A stretch of DNA of 64,000 bases from contig BNBP01000011.1 in assembly GCA_014656015.1 (NCBI GenBank), positions 62,001 through 126,000 on the forward strand, in the 5' to 3' direction. The first letter of the stretch is position 1, and each line of letters opens with the position of its first letter. Positions 1 through 8,418 of the stretch are shown here, piece after piece. The notes under the pieces were generated by a model that made no database searches, was not told the origin of the DNA, and worked only from the letters and a program-made list of their open reading frames with translations. The DNA is from Streptomyces griseoaurantiacus (GTDB lineage: Bacteria; Actinomycetota; Actinomycetes; Streptomycetales; Streptomycetaceae). Both the position numbers and the translations under genes were made by a program.

Positions 1-1
1 G

Positions 2-373
2 GCGCTCCTGGAGACGTGCGCCTACCACGCGCGGTCGCTGGCGGCTACGGCGGAGCTGGTGCCGTACAGCCGGACGATCGCGGCGGATCCCCGGCTGAAG
101 CTGGCGGGACGCCGTATCTCGCACAACATCGAGGTGCTGCTCGCCCAGGTCCGTGAGGAGCGGACGGAGGCCGCGGACGGCACCCGCAAGGAGATGGAGT
201 CGGGGCCGAGCCTGGCCTCCCTGCTGGACCCGGGCGAGACCCGCAGTCCGCGCCCGGGCAGCGTCACCCACCGGGTGCTGAGGCATCTGCAGCGGCTCGA
301 CGAGGGCGTCATGGGTCTGGCCCGTCCCCTGGGCGTCACGGCCCCGGCGACGGAGCGCGCCGCACGGCGCTGA
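2..373 (+). CDS. C-terminal fragment of a FUSC-like membrane protein
   Basis: The reading frame is open from the window edge to a stop at 371-373, so the start lies outside the window. The visible 123 residues are mostly helical and charged, with no membrane segment, and read like the cytoplasmic C-terminal tail of actinobacterial FUSC (fusaric acid resistance-like) exporters: an ALLETCAYHARSLA helix, then an AGRRISHNIEVLLAQ segment, then a Pro/Gly-rich tail. The FUSC assignment is from memory of such tails and is tentative; that it is coding is well supported by frame and codon use. The next gene lies convergent to it, 28 bases downstream. Confidence 0.5.
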   Translation, partial: ALLETCAYHARSLAATAELVPYSRTIAADPRLKLAGRRISHNIEVLLAQVREERTEAADGTRKEMESGPSLASLLDPGETRSPRPGSVTHRVLRHLQRLDEGVMGLARPLGVTAPATERAARR

Positions 374-401
374 CACCTCCGCGCCGGGCGGGGGCCGGGT
401 G

Positions 402-1391
402 TCATTCGGGGCCCGGCTCCGCGGCGGCGGCGTAGCGTGCGGCCAGACGGGCGCAGGCGGCGCGGAGTTCCGGCGGGCGCACGCGTGCGAGGGTGGTGTC
501 GAAGCGGCCCAGGGCGGCGGCCAGGGCGGTCCAGGACCAGGAGCCGGTGGTGAGCCGGCAGCGGTCGGGTCCGAGCTCCTCCACCAGCCCGTCGCCCGCG
601 AAGGGGGCGACCTCGGCGGCCGGGCGGCCGAGGACGGCCTCGCCCCGGCAGGGCCAGTCGGGCGTGCCGCCGTCGGTGCCGCGCAGCCTGCCGGTGAGGA
701 ACGCGGAGACACTGCGTGCCGGGAGGGCCCGCGGGGCGAACCGCGGGCCGGTCGGTGTGCGCGGGCGAATGCGGTCGACGCGGAAGATCCGCCAGTCGGC
801 GCGGTCGAGGTCCCAGGCCACGAGGTACCAGCGGCCGTGCCGGGTGGCCAGGTGGTGCGGTTCCACCCGGCGGGGGCCGCCCGCCGCCGTGCCCGGCCCG
901 CCGGTGTGGTCGAAGCGGAGCTGCTCGCGCGCGTGCACCGCGCGGCTCAGCTCGACCACGACCCGGGGGTCGGGCGCCGCGCCGCCGGGCGCGGGAGCGG
1001 GCGCGGCGACCGTGCCGCGCAGCAGCTCGATGCGGTGACGCAGCCGGGACGGCAGGACCTGCCCGAGCGCGGTCAGGGCGCGGGCGGCGTCCTCGGCGAC
1101 CGCCGTCCCGTCGGCGGCGGTGTGCAGGGCGACCGCCAGTGCGACGGCCTCGTCGTCCTCGAACAGCAGCGGCGGCACGCGGGTGCCCGCGCCGAGGCGG
1201 TAGCCGCCCGCCGGGCCCTTCACCGTCGTGACCGGATAGCCGAGCTCGCGCAGCCGCCCGATGTCGCGGCGGACCGTGCGCGGGGTGACGGCGAGCCGCT
1301 CGGCGAGTTCGCCGCCGGACCAGCCGGACAGGTCGCGGCGGGTCTGGAGCAGCGAGAGCAGGGCGAGCAGCCGTGCGGACGTCTTCTGCAT
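402..1391 (-). CDS. WYL-domain transcriptional regulator (YafY/DeoR type)
   Basis: 329 residues, started at the ATG giving MQKTSARLLALLSLLQ because the homologous core begins there and upstream residues are not conserved-looking. An N-terminal winged helix (about residues 5-60; LAERLAVTPRTVRRDIGRLR is the helix-turn-helix) is followed by a middle region and a WYL-type ligand domain around residues 150-215 (RVEPHHLATRHGRWYLVAWD). A C-terminal WCX-like segment follows. WYL regulators bind nucleic acid or small ligands and often control a divergent gene. Here the divergent neighbour is a PhnB-like VOC protein, and a strong inverted repeat sits between the two starts, so autoregulation plus control of the VOC gene is likely. 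Confidence 0.88.
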   Translation of the reverse strand: MQKTSARLLALLSLLQTRRDLSGWSGGELAERLAVTPRTVRRDIGRLRELGYPVTTVKGPAGGYRLGAGTRVPPLLFEDDEAVALAVALHTAADGTAVAEDAARALTALGQVLPSRLRHRIELLRGTVAAPAPAPGGAAPDPRVVVELSRAVHAREQLRFDHTGGPGTAAGGPRRVEPHHLATRHGRWYLVAWDLDRADWRIFRVDRIRPRTPTGPRFAPRALPARSVSAFLTGRLRGTDGGTPDWPCRGEAVLGRPAAEVAPFAGDGLVEELGPDRCRLTTGSWSWTALAAALGRFDTTLARVRPPELRAACARLAARYAAAAEPGPE

Positions 1392-1407
1392 GCATCCGAT
1401 TCTGCGC

Positions 1408-1438
1408 GCGGTAGAGGACACGACCTGTCCGCTACCGC
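1408..1438. promoter_or_regulatory. Inverted-repeat operator candidate between WYL regulator and VOC gene
   Basis: Two 13-base arms, GCGGTAGAGGACA and TGTCCGCTACCGC, surround a 5-base centre (CGACC) and pair except for one position. The element lies 17 bases upstream of the regulator start and 66 bases upstream of the divergent VOC gene. Position and symmetry fit a dimeric regulator operator, most simply that of the WYL protein itself; this is inference. Confidence 0.6.
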
Positions 1439-1503
1439 TGCGAGTGTTCCCTTCGAGCCCGGGGCCGCACGGTCCCGGGCACCGTCGAGGAAGGGAGCGG
1501 ACC

Positions 1504-1926
1504 ATGTCCGTCACCACGACCACCCATCTCAACTTCCGGGGCGCCGCGCGGGAGGCACTGGAGCACTACGGGTCCGTCTTCGGCGGGCGCGCCGTCGTCG
1601 TCACGTACAAGGACGCGGGCGCCGTCACGGACGAGGCCGAGGCCGACCGGGTGCTGTGGGGCGAGGTGGTGGGCGAGAACGGCTTCCACGTCATGGCCTA
1701 CGACGTGCCCTCGCGGCTCCCCCACGAGCGGGGCGCCAACCCGTTCTTCGTGTCCGTGCGCGGGGACGACGGCGCCGAGATCACCGCCCTGTGGGAACGG
1801 CTCGCCGAGGACTCCGAGATCGTCCGCCCGCTGGAGCCCTCCGGCTGGGCACCGCTGTACGGCATGCTGACCGACCGGTTCGGCGTGACGTGGGTCCTGG
1901 ACGTGACCGCCCCGTACGCCGGCTGA
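1504..1926 (+). CDS. PhnB-like VOC family protein
   Basis: 140 residues with a good ribosome site (GGAAGGGAGCGG) before the ATG. The start SVTTTTHLNFRGAAREALEHY is the usual opening of the PhnB / 3-demethylubiquinone methyltransferase-like VOC family, and the C-terminus (GWAPLYGMLTDRFGVTWVLDV) is its standard closing motif. These are beta-alpha-beta-beta-beta glyoxalase-fold proteins; most have no assigned substrate, so no reaction is claimed. The gene is transcribed away from the WYL regulator and is probably its target. Confidence 0.85.
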   Translation: MSVTTTTHLNFRGAAREALEHYGSVFGGRAVVVTYKDAGAVTDEAEADRVLWGEVVGENGFHVMAYDVPSRLPHERGANPFFVSVRGDDGAEITALWERLAEDSEIVRPLEPSGWAPLYGMLTDRFGVTWVLDVTAPYAG

Positions 1927-1973
1927 TCCCGCGCGTCGGAGCGGGTCCGGGCGGCGGCCCCACGGCGGCGCCC

Positions 1974-2095
1974 GGGCCCGCTCCGGCGAGCCCGCCCCGC
2001 CCGGACCCCGGGCCCGCTCCGGCGAGCACCCCGTCCCCGCCTCGGACCCGTCCCGGCGAGCACCCCGCCCGTGCCTCGGAGCCGTTCCGGCGAGC
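1974..2095. repeat. Imperfect direct repeats, period 34-36 bases
   Basis: Four copies of an imperfect 18-base unit (GGGCCCGCTCCGGCGAGC and variants) begin at about 1974, 2010, 2044 and 2078. They fill most of the 218-base space between the VOC gene and the AlkZ-like gene. The space has no convincing reading frame of its own. Confidence 0.6.
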
Positions 2096-2144
2096 TCCGC
2101 CCCGACCCCGGCCCGTCGCACGCGCCCACGACACGGAGACCTCC

Positions 2145-3239
2145 ATGACCACCGCCACCGTCCTCGACGCCACCGCGCTCAACCGCGCCACCCTCGCCCG
2201 CCAGCACCTGCTGGTCCGGGCGGACCTCTCGGTGACCGAGGCGGTGGCCCATCTGTGCGGGATGCAGGCGCAGGAACCGCAGGAGCCGTTCCTCGGCCTG
2301 TGGTCCCGGCTGGCCCGCTTCGAGCCCGGGGCGCTGAATGCCGCGCTCTCCGGCCGGGAGGTGGTGCGCACGCACCTGATGCGCCGCACCGTGCACCTGG
2401 TGACCGCCGAGGACGCGCTGGCCTGGCGCGCGCGTCACGACGCCATGCTGCGGCAGCGGGCGGTCGGCGCCTACCGGCGGGAGCTGGACGGCATCGACCT
2501 GGACGAACTCGCCGCCGCGGGCCGCGCCGTCATGTCCGACGGGCGGGCGCGCACCATGGCCGAACTCGTGGCCCGGGTGGAGGACCGCTGGCCCGGCCGG
2601 CCGCGCCGGGCGCTCGGGGAGCTGCTGGTCGCGGGCCTGGTGCCGATGGCGCAGTTGCCGCCGCGCGGCCTGTGGCGGAGCACGGCGGGTGTCCGCAATC
2701 TGCCGCTCGCCGCCTGGCTGGGGCGGGACGTCGAGCCGTTGCCCGCCGACGCCGCCGATCCCGTGGGGCAGCGGCTGGTCCGCCGCTATCTCGCCGCGTA
2801 CGGGCCGGCGGCCACCGCCGACCTGCGCGCCTGGTGCGGGCTCGCCGGTCTGCCCGCCGCCGTCAAGGCCGTGCGCGGGGAGCTGGTGTCCTTCCGCGAC
2901 ACGCGCGGACGGGAACTCCTCGACCTGCCGGACGCCCCGCGCCCGGACGCGGACACCCCGGCGCCCGTGCGGTTCCTGCCCGCCTTCGACAACGCGGTCC
3001 TCGGCTACCGGGACCGCGGCCGGATCATCGACGAGGCCCATCTCGGGCTGTCCGTCGCGGGCCACCGCGTGGTCCTCGTCGACGGGCGGGTCTCGGCCAC
3101 CTGGACCGTGCGCGGGGAGCGGCTGCGGGTGAGCCCGCTGCGCCCGCTGTCCCCCGCGGAGCGGGAGGCCGTCCACGCGGAGAGCCGTGAGCTGGCCGCC
3201 TTCCTGGACGCGGAGGCCGAGGACGTCCCGGCCGGGTGA
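2145..3239 (+). CDS. AlkZ-like DNA glycosylase (winged-helix HTH_42 family)
   Basis: 364 residues, ATG at 2145. The protein has the winged-helix DNA-binding domain (HTH_42) layout of the AlkZ/YcaQ family: an N-terminal helical segment, repeated winged helices, and the C-terminal FLPAFDNAVLGYRDR / WTVRGERLRVSPLRPL motifs. AlkZ enzymes excise bulky or crosslinked alkylpurines, and their catalytic motif is Gln-x-Gln. A QAQ tripeptide is present here at Q41-A42-Q43 (CGMQAQEPQEPFLGLW). This suggests an active glycosylase rather than a structural relative, though which lesion it acts on cannot be told. It stands alone, not in a biosynthetic cluster, so a housekeeping alkylation-repair role is more likely than self-resistance to one antibiotic. 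Confidence 0.82.
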   Translation: MTTATVLDATALNRATLARQHLLVRADLSVTEAVAHLCGMQAQEPQEPFLGLWSRLARFEPGALNAALSGREVVRTHLMRRTVHLVTAEDALAWRARHDAMLRQRAVGAYRRELDGIDLDELAAAGRAVMSDGRARTMAELVARVEDRWPGRPRRALGELLVAGLVPMAQLPPRGLWRSTAGVRNLPLAAWLGRDVEPLPADAADPVGQRLVRRYLAAYGPAATADLRAWCGLAGLPAAVKAVRGELVSFRDTRGRELLDLPDAPRPDADTPAPVRFLPAFDNAVLGYRDRGRIIDEAHLGLSVAGHRVVLVDGRVSATWTVRGERLRVSPLRPLSPAEREAVHAESRELAAFLDAEAEDVPAG

Positions 3240-3342
3240 GACGGCCCCGTGGGACTCCTCGCCGTCCGGCGGCCGCCCCCGTGTCGATCCCGGGCGGCCG
3301 GGTACCTGCAACAGCACCGATCGCCGGAAAAGGGGGCAGCAG

Positions 3343-4080
3343 ATGAGGCCGCACGCCGACGACGCCGTCGAGGACCGCGCCGGCGTTCCCGGGCTGAGGC
3401 TGGCCGCGCCGGGCGCGGCCGCCCTGGGTGGGGACATGGAGGGGACGGGAGCCGGGGCCGCCGGGGCCGCAGGTGACACTGCGGAGAGCGCCCTGCCGCG
3501 CGACCGCAACCAGGCCATCCTGGAGGCGGCCAAACAGGTCGGCGCCATCCTCAAGCGCGAGGGGCACCCCTTCGCCCTGGCCGGAAGCGTCGCGGTCTAC
3601 GCCCACGGGGGCACCGGAAACCTCCAGCACGACGTCGACTTCTGTATCCGCCCCGAGGACGCCGACGCGGTCGCGGGCACGCTGCGCGCGGCCGGCCTGA
3701 GCGTCTTCACCCCGCCGGAGGACTGGCTGCTGAAGGCGGGCTGCCTCGGCCAGCAGGTCGACCTGATCTTCGAGCTGGCCCACCGGTCCGTCGACGACGA
3801 GCTGCTCCGGCGGGCGCAGGAGCTGTCCGTGGACTCGGTGCGGATGCCGGTGCTCTCCCCGACCGATCTGCTGCGGGGCCTGCTCGCCTCCTTCTCCGAG
3901 CACCACTGCGACTTCGGGGCGGTGCTGCCGATCGCGCGCATCCTGCGCGAACGGGTCGACTGGGGGCTGCTGCGCCGGGAGTGCGGGCGGGAGCCGATGC
4001 CGGCCGCGTTCTTCTTCCTCCTGGAGCGCCTGGAGGTCGTCGCCCCGCCGCAGGCCGAACGATCCGGGGAGCAGTCATGA
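3343..4080 (+). CDS. Nucleotidyltransferase-fold protein
   Basis: 245 residues, ATG at 3343 preceded by a purine-rich ribosome site. The first ~50 residues are a low-complexity Gly/Ala region. After it comes a pol-beta-type nucleotidyltransferase core with G81-S82 in FALAGSVAVYAHGG and the acidic pair D97/D99 in QHDVDFCIRPED, followed by helical substrate-binding segments. This matches small kanamycin-nucleotidyltransferase-like or AbiEii-like folds. The substrate is unknown. The stop overlaps the start of the BON-domain gene in an ATGA tetranucleotide, so translation is coupled. Confidence 0.78.
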   Translation: MRPHADDAVEDRAGVPGLRLAAPGAAALGGDMEGTGAGAAGAAGDTAESALPRDRNQAILEAAKQVGAILKREGHPFALAGSVAVYAHGGTGNLQHDVDFCIRPEDADAVAGTLRAAGLSVFTPPEDWLLKAGCLGQQVDLIFELAHRSVDDELLRRAQELSVDSVRMPVLSPTDLLRGLLASFSEHHCDFGAVLPIARILRERVDWGLLRRECGREPMPAAFFFLLERLEVVAPPQAERSGEQS

Positions 4081-4433
4081 ACCAGAGCCACTGGCCCGAG
4101 GACCCGCTGACGCCCGCGCGCGGTGCGGGCCGGGCACCCGTACCGTCCGGCGGGGACGCCGCCGGGGACGCGGGTCCCGCCGGGAACGTCGAGTACCGCG
4201 TCGCCCATCTGCGCGAGCGGCTCGCCGGGGAGGAACTCGGCGAGCTCGGCGCGCGGGTGGAGGTGCGCCCGGGTTCCGTGCTGGTCACCGGCACCGTCCC
4301 CTCCGCGCACTGCCGGGAGACGCTGCTGGCGACCGTCCGTGAGGAACTGGCGGGGATCGAGGGGATCGCGGTGCGCTGCGATGTCGTGGTCGCCGAGAAC
4401 GCCGCCCCCGACCACGCGGAGGAGCTGTCGTGA
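4077..4433 (+). CDS. BON-domain protein
   Basis: 118 residues. An approximately 40-residue Gly/Pro/Ala-rich lead is followed by a single BON-like alpha/beta domain (VEYRVAHLRERLAGEELGELGARVEV..GSVLVTGTVPSAHCRETLLATVREELAGIEGIAVRCDV). BON domains usually bind lipids or act as adaptors. There is no signal peptide or membrane segment, so it is probably cytoplasmic. It overlaps the upstream gene by 4 bases and the downstream phosphoesterase by 4 bases (GTGA). The three genes are therefore one translationally coupled unit. Confidence 0.8.
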   Translation: MNQSHWPEDPLTPARGAGRAPVPSGGDAAGDAGPAGNVEYRVAHLRERLAGEELGELGARVEVRPGSVLVTGTVPSAHCRETLLATVREELAGIEGIAVRCDVVVAENAAPDHAEELS

Positions 4434-5191
4434 TCCGCGTCGCCGCCGTCGGGGACATCCACATGGGCTCCGACAGCCAGGGCCTGCTGCGGCCCGCGTT
4501 CGAGACCCTGCCCGAGTGCGCCGACCTGCTGCTTCTCGCCGGGGATCTGACCCGGCACGGCACGCCCGAGGAGATGCGGGTGGTGGCAAGGGAGGTGCGG
4601 GACCTGGCCGTGCCGGTGGTCGCCGTGCTCGGCAACCACGACCACCACGACGAACGGCCCGAGGAGGTGACCGCGATCCTGCGGGAGGCCGGGGTGCGGG
4701 TCCTCGAGGGCGAGTCGACGGTCGTGGAGTGCGCCGGGGTCCGGGTCGGCGTGGCCGGCACCAAGGGCTTCGGCGGCGGGTTCGTCGGCCGCAGCGCCGG
4801 GGAGTTCGGCGAGCCGCTGATGAAGGAGTTCGTCCGCGCCACCCGCCGCAGCGCCGACTCGCTGGGCGCGGCGCTGAAGGACCTGCACGGCCTGGGCTGC
4901 GACGTACGGGTGGCGCTCACGCACTACTCCCCCGTCGCCGACACCCTGGCCGGGGAGCCCCCGGAGATCCACCCCTTCCTCGGCAGCTATCTGCTGGCGG
5001 AGGCGATCGACACGGCCGGTGCCGATCTCGCCGTCCACGGCCACGCGCACCTGGGCACCGAGCACGGCATGACGACGGGCGGGGTCCGGGTGCGCAACGT
5101 GGCGCAGCCGGTGATCCGCCGGGCGTTCAACGTGTACCGGCTGCCCGCCCGGGAGGCGGGCACCGGCGAACCCGGGGCCGCCGCCGCCTGA
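4430..5191 (+). CDS. Calcineurin-like metallophosphoesterase
   Basis: 253 residues, GTG start overlapping the BON gene. All metallophosphoesterase signatures are present: DxH near the N-terminus (VGDIHMG), GD in LLLLAGDLT, GNHD (VAVLGNHDHHD), a histidine in LTHYSP and the terminal GHAH (LAVHGHAHLG). The fold hydrolyses phosphodiesters or phosphomonoesters with two metal ions; the substrate is not evident. As the last gene of the nucleotidyltransferase-BON operon it could reverse or process what the nucleotidyltransferase makes. That pairing is inferred from context only. Confidence 0.9.
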   Translation: MIRVAAVGDIHMGSDSQGLLRPAFETLPECADLLLLAGDLTRHGTPEEMRVVAREVRDLAVPVVAVLGNHDHHDERPEEVTAILREAGVRVLEGESTVVECAGVRVGVAGTKGFGGGFVGRSAGEFGEPLMKEFVRATRRSADSLGAALKDLHGLGCDVRVALTHYSPVADTLAGEPPEIHPFLGSYLLAEAIDTAGADLAVHGHAHLGTEHGMTTGGVRVRNVAQPVIRRAFNVYRLPAREAGTGEPGAAAA

Positions 5192-5277
5192 CCCGGGGCG
5201 GCGGACGCGCGCCAGGGGATGCGCGCACGGGCCTGAGCGGCGCATTCTTGCTGTGTCACCCACGACGAGGAAGACCG

Positions 5278-7986
5278 ATGCATGGGAGCGCCGAGCGCGA
5301 GGGCCGGGTGCCCGGGCCGCCGGGCACGGTGCTGACCGGCGCCGTGGCAGACGCCCTGCGCGCGGTCACCGGCCTCGCCGGCGGCGTCTATCTGCGCTCC
5401 GGCACACCCGGGGAACTGCGGCTCTCGGTGCTGGCCGGGCTGCCCGGCCAGCTGTTCCGGCCCTGGTGGCGGCTCACCGTGGACCGGCCCTTCCCCGCCG
5501 CGGACGCCTTCCGCACCCGCGCGCCGGTGGTGCTGGCCGACCCCGCCGAGACGATGCGGCGCTATCCGCAGCTCGCGGCCGGGCTGCCCTTCCGGTTCGG
5601 TTCCCTGTACGTGCCCGTCCTCGACGGCGAGCGCACCTACGGCGTGCTGACCGTGCTGCGGGCGGGAACCTCCCCTCTCGCCGAGGCCATGCCGGCCCGG
5701 GACCGGCTGGGGCCGATCGCGGACGCGCTGGGCGCGGCGCTGGGCGCGTTGGAGCGCGAGGGGGCGCGGGTGGTGTGGGACGGGGAGCCGCTGTGCGTCC
5801 GCCCGCCGGTGGCCGGTCGCCCGCCCCGCGGCCGGGCAGGACGCTTCACCTGGGACCCGGCGGCGGACGAACTGACCGTGGACGCCACCCTGCGGGCGCT
5901 GGCCGGACCGGGCGCCCGGGGCGGCCTGCGGTCGGCGCGGGACCTCGCCGAGGCACTGGCACCCGACGACGGGCACCTGGTGCTGGCCGCGCTGATGGAG
6001 GCGGCCTCCGGCCCGGTGCCACCGGGGCTGCTGCGACTGCGCTCCGCCGAGGGCGGGCGACGGCTGCTGGAACTCCGGCCGCACGGGGAGTACCGGGGGG
6101 AGCCGCACGAACCGGCACACGGGGAATCCCGCGGGAAGTCCCGGGGGAATCCGCACGGATCGGCCCACGAGGAGTCCCGGGGGGAGCCGCACGTCCACGC
6201 GCCTCCGTGGGAGGGCCCGGCGGGACCCGGCGCCCCGGCCTACTCCCTGATCCACGGGCTCGTCGTCGACCCGGAGCCGGGTCCGCCCGCGGACGGCGCG
6301 GCCGATCTGCTGCCCGACGGGGTGTTCGCCTTCGACCGCCTCGGCCTGCTCACCTACGTCAACCCCCGGGCCGCCCGCCTCCTCGGCCGGCCGAGGGAGA
6401 CGCTGCTCGGGCGGCAGCTCTGGGAGGCCGTGCCCTGGCTGGACCGGCCGGTCTACGAGGACCACATCCGGGCCTCGCTGCTGTCCGAGGAGCCGGTGCA
6501 CTTCCAGGTCAGCCGCCCCCGGCCGGACGCGCCCGGCCCCGTCGCCCGTGCCGAGGGGGGCCGGGCCGAGGGCGACTGGCTGACGCTGTCGCTGTACCCC
6601 GGGCCGGACCTCGTCACCTGCCGGATCGTTCCGCTGGGCCAGGTCGCCGAGACGGCGGAGGGAGCCCCGGCCGACGCGCCCGCCCCGGGGACCGTCCCCA
6701 CGGTGGAGACCACCGCCGGACCGTCCGCCTCCGGCCTCCCCCCGGCGGTGGTCTCCACCGCCCCGCTGTACCGGCCCATCGTGCTGGCCATCGCCCTCAC
6801 CGAGGCGCTGACGGCACGCCAGGTCTCGGAGGTGGTGATGCGGGAACTGCTGCCCGCCTTCGGCGGCGGACGGCTCGCGATCTACCTGCTGCACGAGGAC
6901 CGGCACCTCTACCTCGCCTGGGAGCACGGCTTCCCCTCCGGCTTCCTGCGCCCCTTCGAGGGCGTGGCGCTGGACGCGCGGCTGCCGGGGGTGGAGACGC
7001 TCACCAGCGGCCGGCCGCTGTTCTTCGAGTCGATGCACAAGCTCGCCGCCCTCTATCCGGGGATTCCGCTGGACGCCACCGAGGGCGCCCGCGCGTTCCT
7101 GCCGCTGATCGCCTCCGGGCGCCCGGTCGGCTCCTGCATCCTCGGCTTCGACCGCGAACGCGGCTTCAGCGACGAGGAACGCACGGTCCTCACCGCGCTC
7201 GCCGGGCTGATCGCGCAGGCCCTGGAGCGGGCCCGGCGCTACGAGAGCGAGGCGGCCCTGGCCCGCGGACTCCAGGAGGCCCTGCTGCCGCACCGGTTGT
7301 CCGCCCATCCGCAGGTGGAGACGGCGGGCTGCTATCTGCCGGGCACCCAGGGCATGGACGTGGGCGGCGACTGGTACGACGTGGTCGACGCGGGCGAGGG
7401 CCTCGCGCTGGTCATCGGCGACGTCCAGGGGCACGGGGTGCAGGCCGCCGCGACGATGGGCCAACTGCGCAGCGCGGTCCGTGCGTTCGCGCTCGGTGAC
7501 CATCCGCCCGGTGAGGTGATGAGCAGCACCAACCGGCTGCTCATCGACCTCGACCCCGGACAGTTCGCCAGTTGCTGCTACATCAGGCTCGATCCGCTCA
7601 CCGGCCTCGCCCGCGCCGCCCGCGCCGGCCACCCCCAGCCGCTGCTGCGCCACCCCGACGGCCGCACCGACGTCCTCGACCTGCCCGGCGGGGTGGTCCT
7701 CGGCGTGGCCCCCGAGGCCGAGTACCCGGTGACCGAACTCCGCCTGGAACCGGGGGCGGTGCTGGCCCTGTACACCGACGGACTGGTCGAACGGGCGGGG
7801 CACGACATCGACGAGGGCATCGGCGCACTGCGCACCGCCCTGACCCTGGCGGGCGGCCGCGGCGCCTCCGCGCAGCCGCCCTCGCTGCCCGGCGTGGCGG
7901 GCCTGCTCACCGACCGGGCCCGCCGGGCCGCCGACCGCCCCGACGACATCGCGCTGCTGCTGACCCGGCTCCGGCCGTACAGCTGA
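5278..7986 (+). CDS. GAF-PAS-GAF SpoIIE-type PP2C phosphatase
   Basis: 902 residues, ATG at 5278 after an AGGAAG ribosome site. Order: GAF-like domain (about 15-165), a degenerate PAS-like region (about 185-265), a hydrophilic linker with His-Gly-Glu/Ser-Arg-Gly repeats (about 268-307), PAS (about 340-460), GAF (about 500-650) and a SpoIIE/PP2C catalytic domain (about 660-900). The metal-binding motifs GGDWYD (about 695), GDVQGHG, YTDGLVE and the final DDIALLL are all intact, so it should be active on phosphoserine or phosphothreonine, classically of an anti-sigma-factor antagonist. There is no membrane segment. No HATPase/RsbW-like domain is fused, unlike many Streptomyces relatives. Confidence 0.92.
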   Translation: MHGSAEREGRVPGPPGTVLTGAVADALRAVTGLAGGVYLRSGTPGELRLSVLAGLPGQLFRPWWRLTVDRPFPAADAFRTRAPVVLADPAETMRRYPQLAAGLPFRFGSLYVPVLDGERTYGVLTVLRAGTSPLAEAMPARDRLGPIADALGAALGALEREGARVVWDGEPLCVRPPVAGRPPRGRAGRFTWDPAADELTVDATLRALAGPGARGGLRSARDLAEALAPDDGHLVLAALMEAASGPVPPGLLRLRSAEGGRRLLELRPHGEYRGEPHEPAHGESRGKSRGNPHGSAHEESRGEPHVHAPPWEGPAGPGAPAYSLIHGLVVDPEPGPPADGAADLLPDGVFAFDRLGLLTYVNPRAARLLGRPRETLLGRQLWEAVPWLDRPVYEDHIRASLLSEEPVHFQVSRPRPDAPGPVARAEGGRAEGDWLTLSLYPGPDLVTCRIVPLGQVAETAEGAPADAPAPGTVPTVETTAGPSASGLPPAVVSTAPLYRPIVLAIALTEALTARQVSEVVMRELLPAFGGGRLAIYLLHEDRHLYLAWEHGFPSGFLRPFEGVALDARLPGVETLTSGRPLFFESMHKLAALYPGIPLDATEGARAFLPLIASGRPVGSCILGFDRERGFSDEERTVLTALAGLIAQALERARRYESEAALARGLQEALLPHRLSAHPQVETAGCYLPGTQGMDVGGDWYDVVDAGEGLALVIGDVQGHGVQAAATMGQLRSAVRAFALGDHPPGEVMSSTNRLLIDLDPGQFASCCYIRLDPLTGLARAARAGHPQPLLRHPDGRTDVLDLPGGVVLGVAPEAEYPVTELRLEPGAVLALYTDGLVERAGHDIDEGIGALRTALTLAGGRGASAQPPSLPGVAGLLTDRARRAADRPDDIALLLTRLRPYS

Positions 7987-8102
7987 AGCGGCTTGTGCAC
8001 ACTCCGGTCGGCTTCTTACCGTCTTTTCGCCCTCAACCAGTTTCGGCCGTACACGGACAGGTCACCCGGACATGACCACCCGTCGCCACACAGGAGAGTG
8101 TC

Positions 8103-8366
8103 ATGGACAACTGGCGAGACCGCGCCGCCTGCCGTACCGAGGATCCCGACCTGTTCTTCCCCGTCGGCACGACCGGCCCCGCACTGCTGCAGATCGAGGA
8201 GGCCAAGTCGATCTGCCGCGGCTGCCCCGTCCGCGAACAGTGCCTGGAATGGGCCCTGGAGACCGGCCAGGACATCGGCGTCTGGGGCGGCACCACCGAA
8301 CTCGAACGCCGCGCCCTCAAACGCCGCCGCCGAGCGACCGCGAGCCGCCAGGGCGGCACGGGCTGA
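8103..8366 (+). CDS. WhiB-family iron-sulfur transcription factor
   Basis: 87 residues with the four conserved cysteines C10, C38, C41 and C47 that ligate a [4Fe-4S] cluster, the GVWGG turn (59-63) and the basic C-terminal tail (RRALKRRRRA) that contacts DNA. The segment LFFPxGxTGPALLQIEEAKxxC resembles the WhiB1/WblE subgroup closely, but position 23 onward and the tail differ, so it is probably an accessory paralogue. WhiB proteins usually act by binding region 4 of the principal sigma factor. It is monocistronic, tail-to-tail with the methyltransferase gene. Confidence 0.93.
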   Translation: MDNWRDRAACRTEDPDLFFPVGTTGPALLQIEEAKSICRGCPVREQCLEWALETGQDIGVWGGTTELERRALKRRRRATASRQGGTG

Positions 8367-8418
8367 GACGACGGCTCCACGGGGACACCGCCGAATCTTC
8401 GCCCTCTGCGGGACCAAC

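Noticed and set aside
399..2144. Long upstream extension of the AlkZ-like reading frame
   Set aside because: It overlaps the WYL regulator and VOC genes and has no conserved sequence; the ATG at 2145 begins the known domain.
4987..7803. 938-codon minus-strand frame across the first PP2C gene
   Set aside because: Antisense shadow; no recognisable motif.
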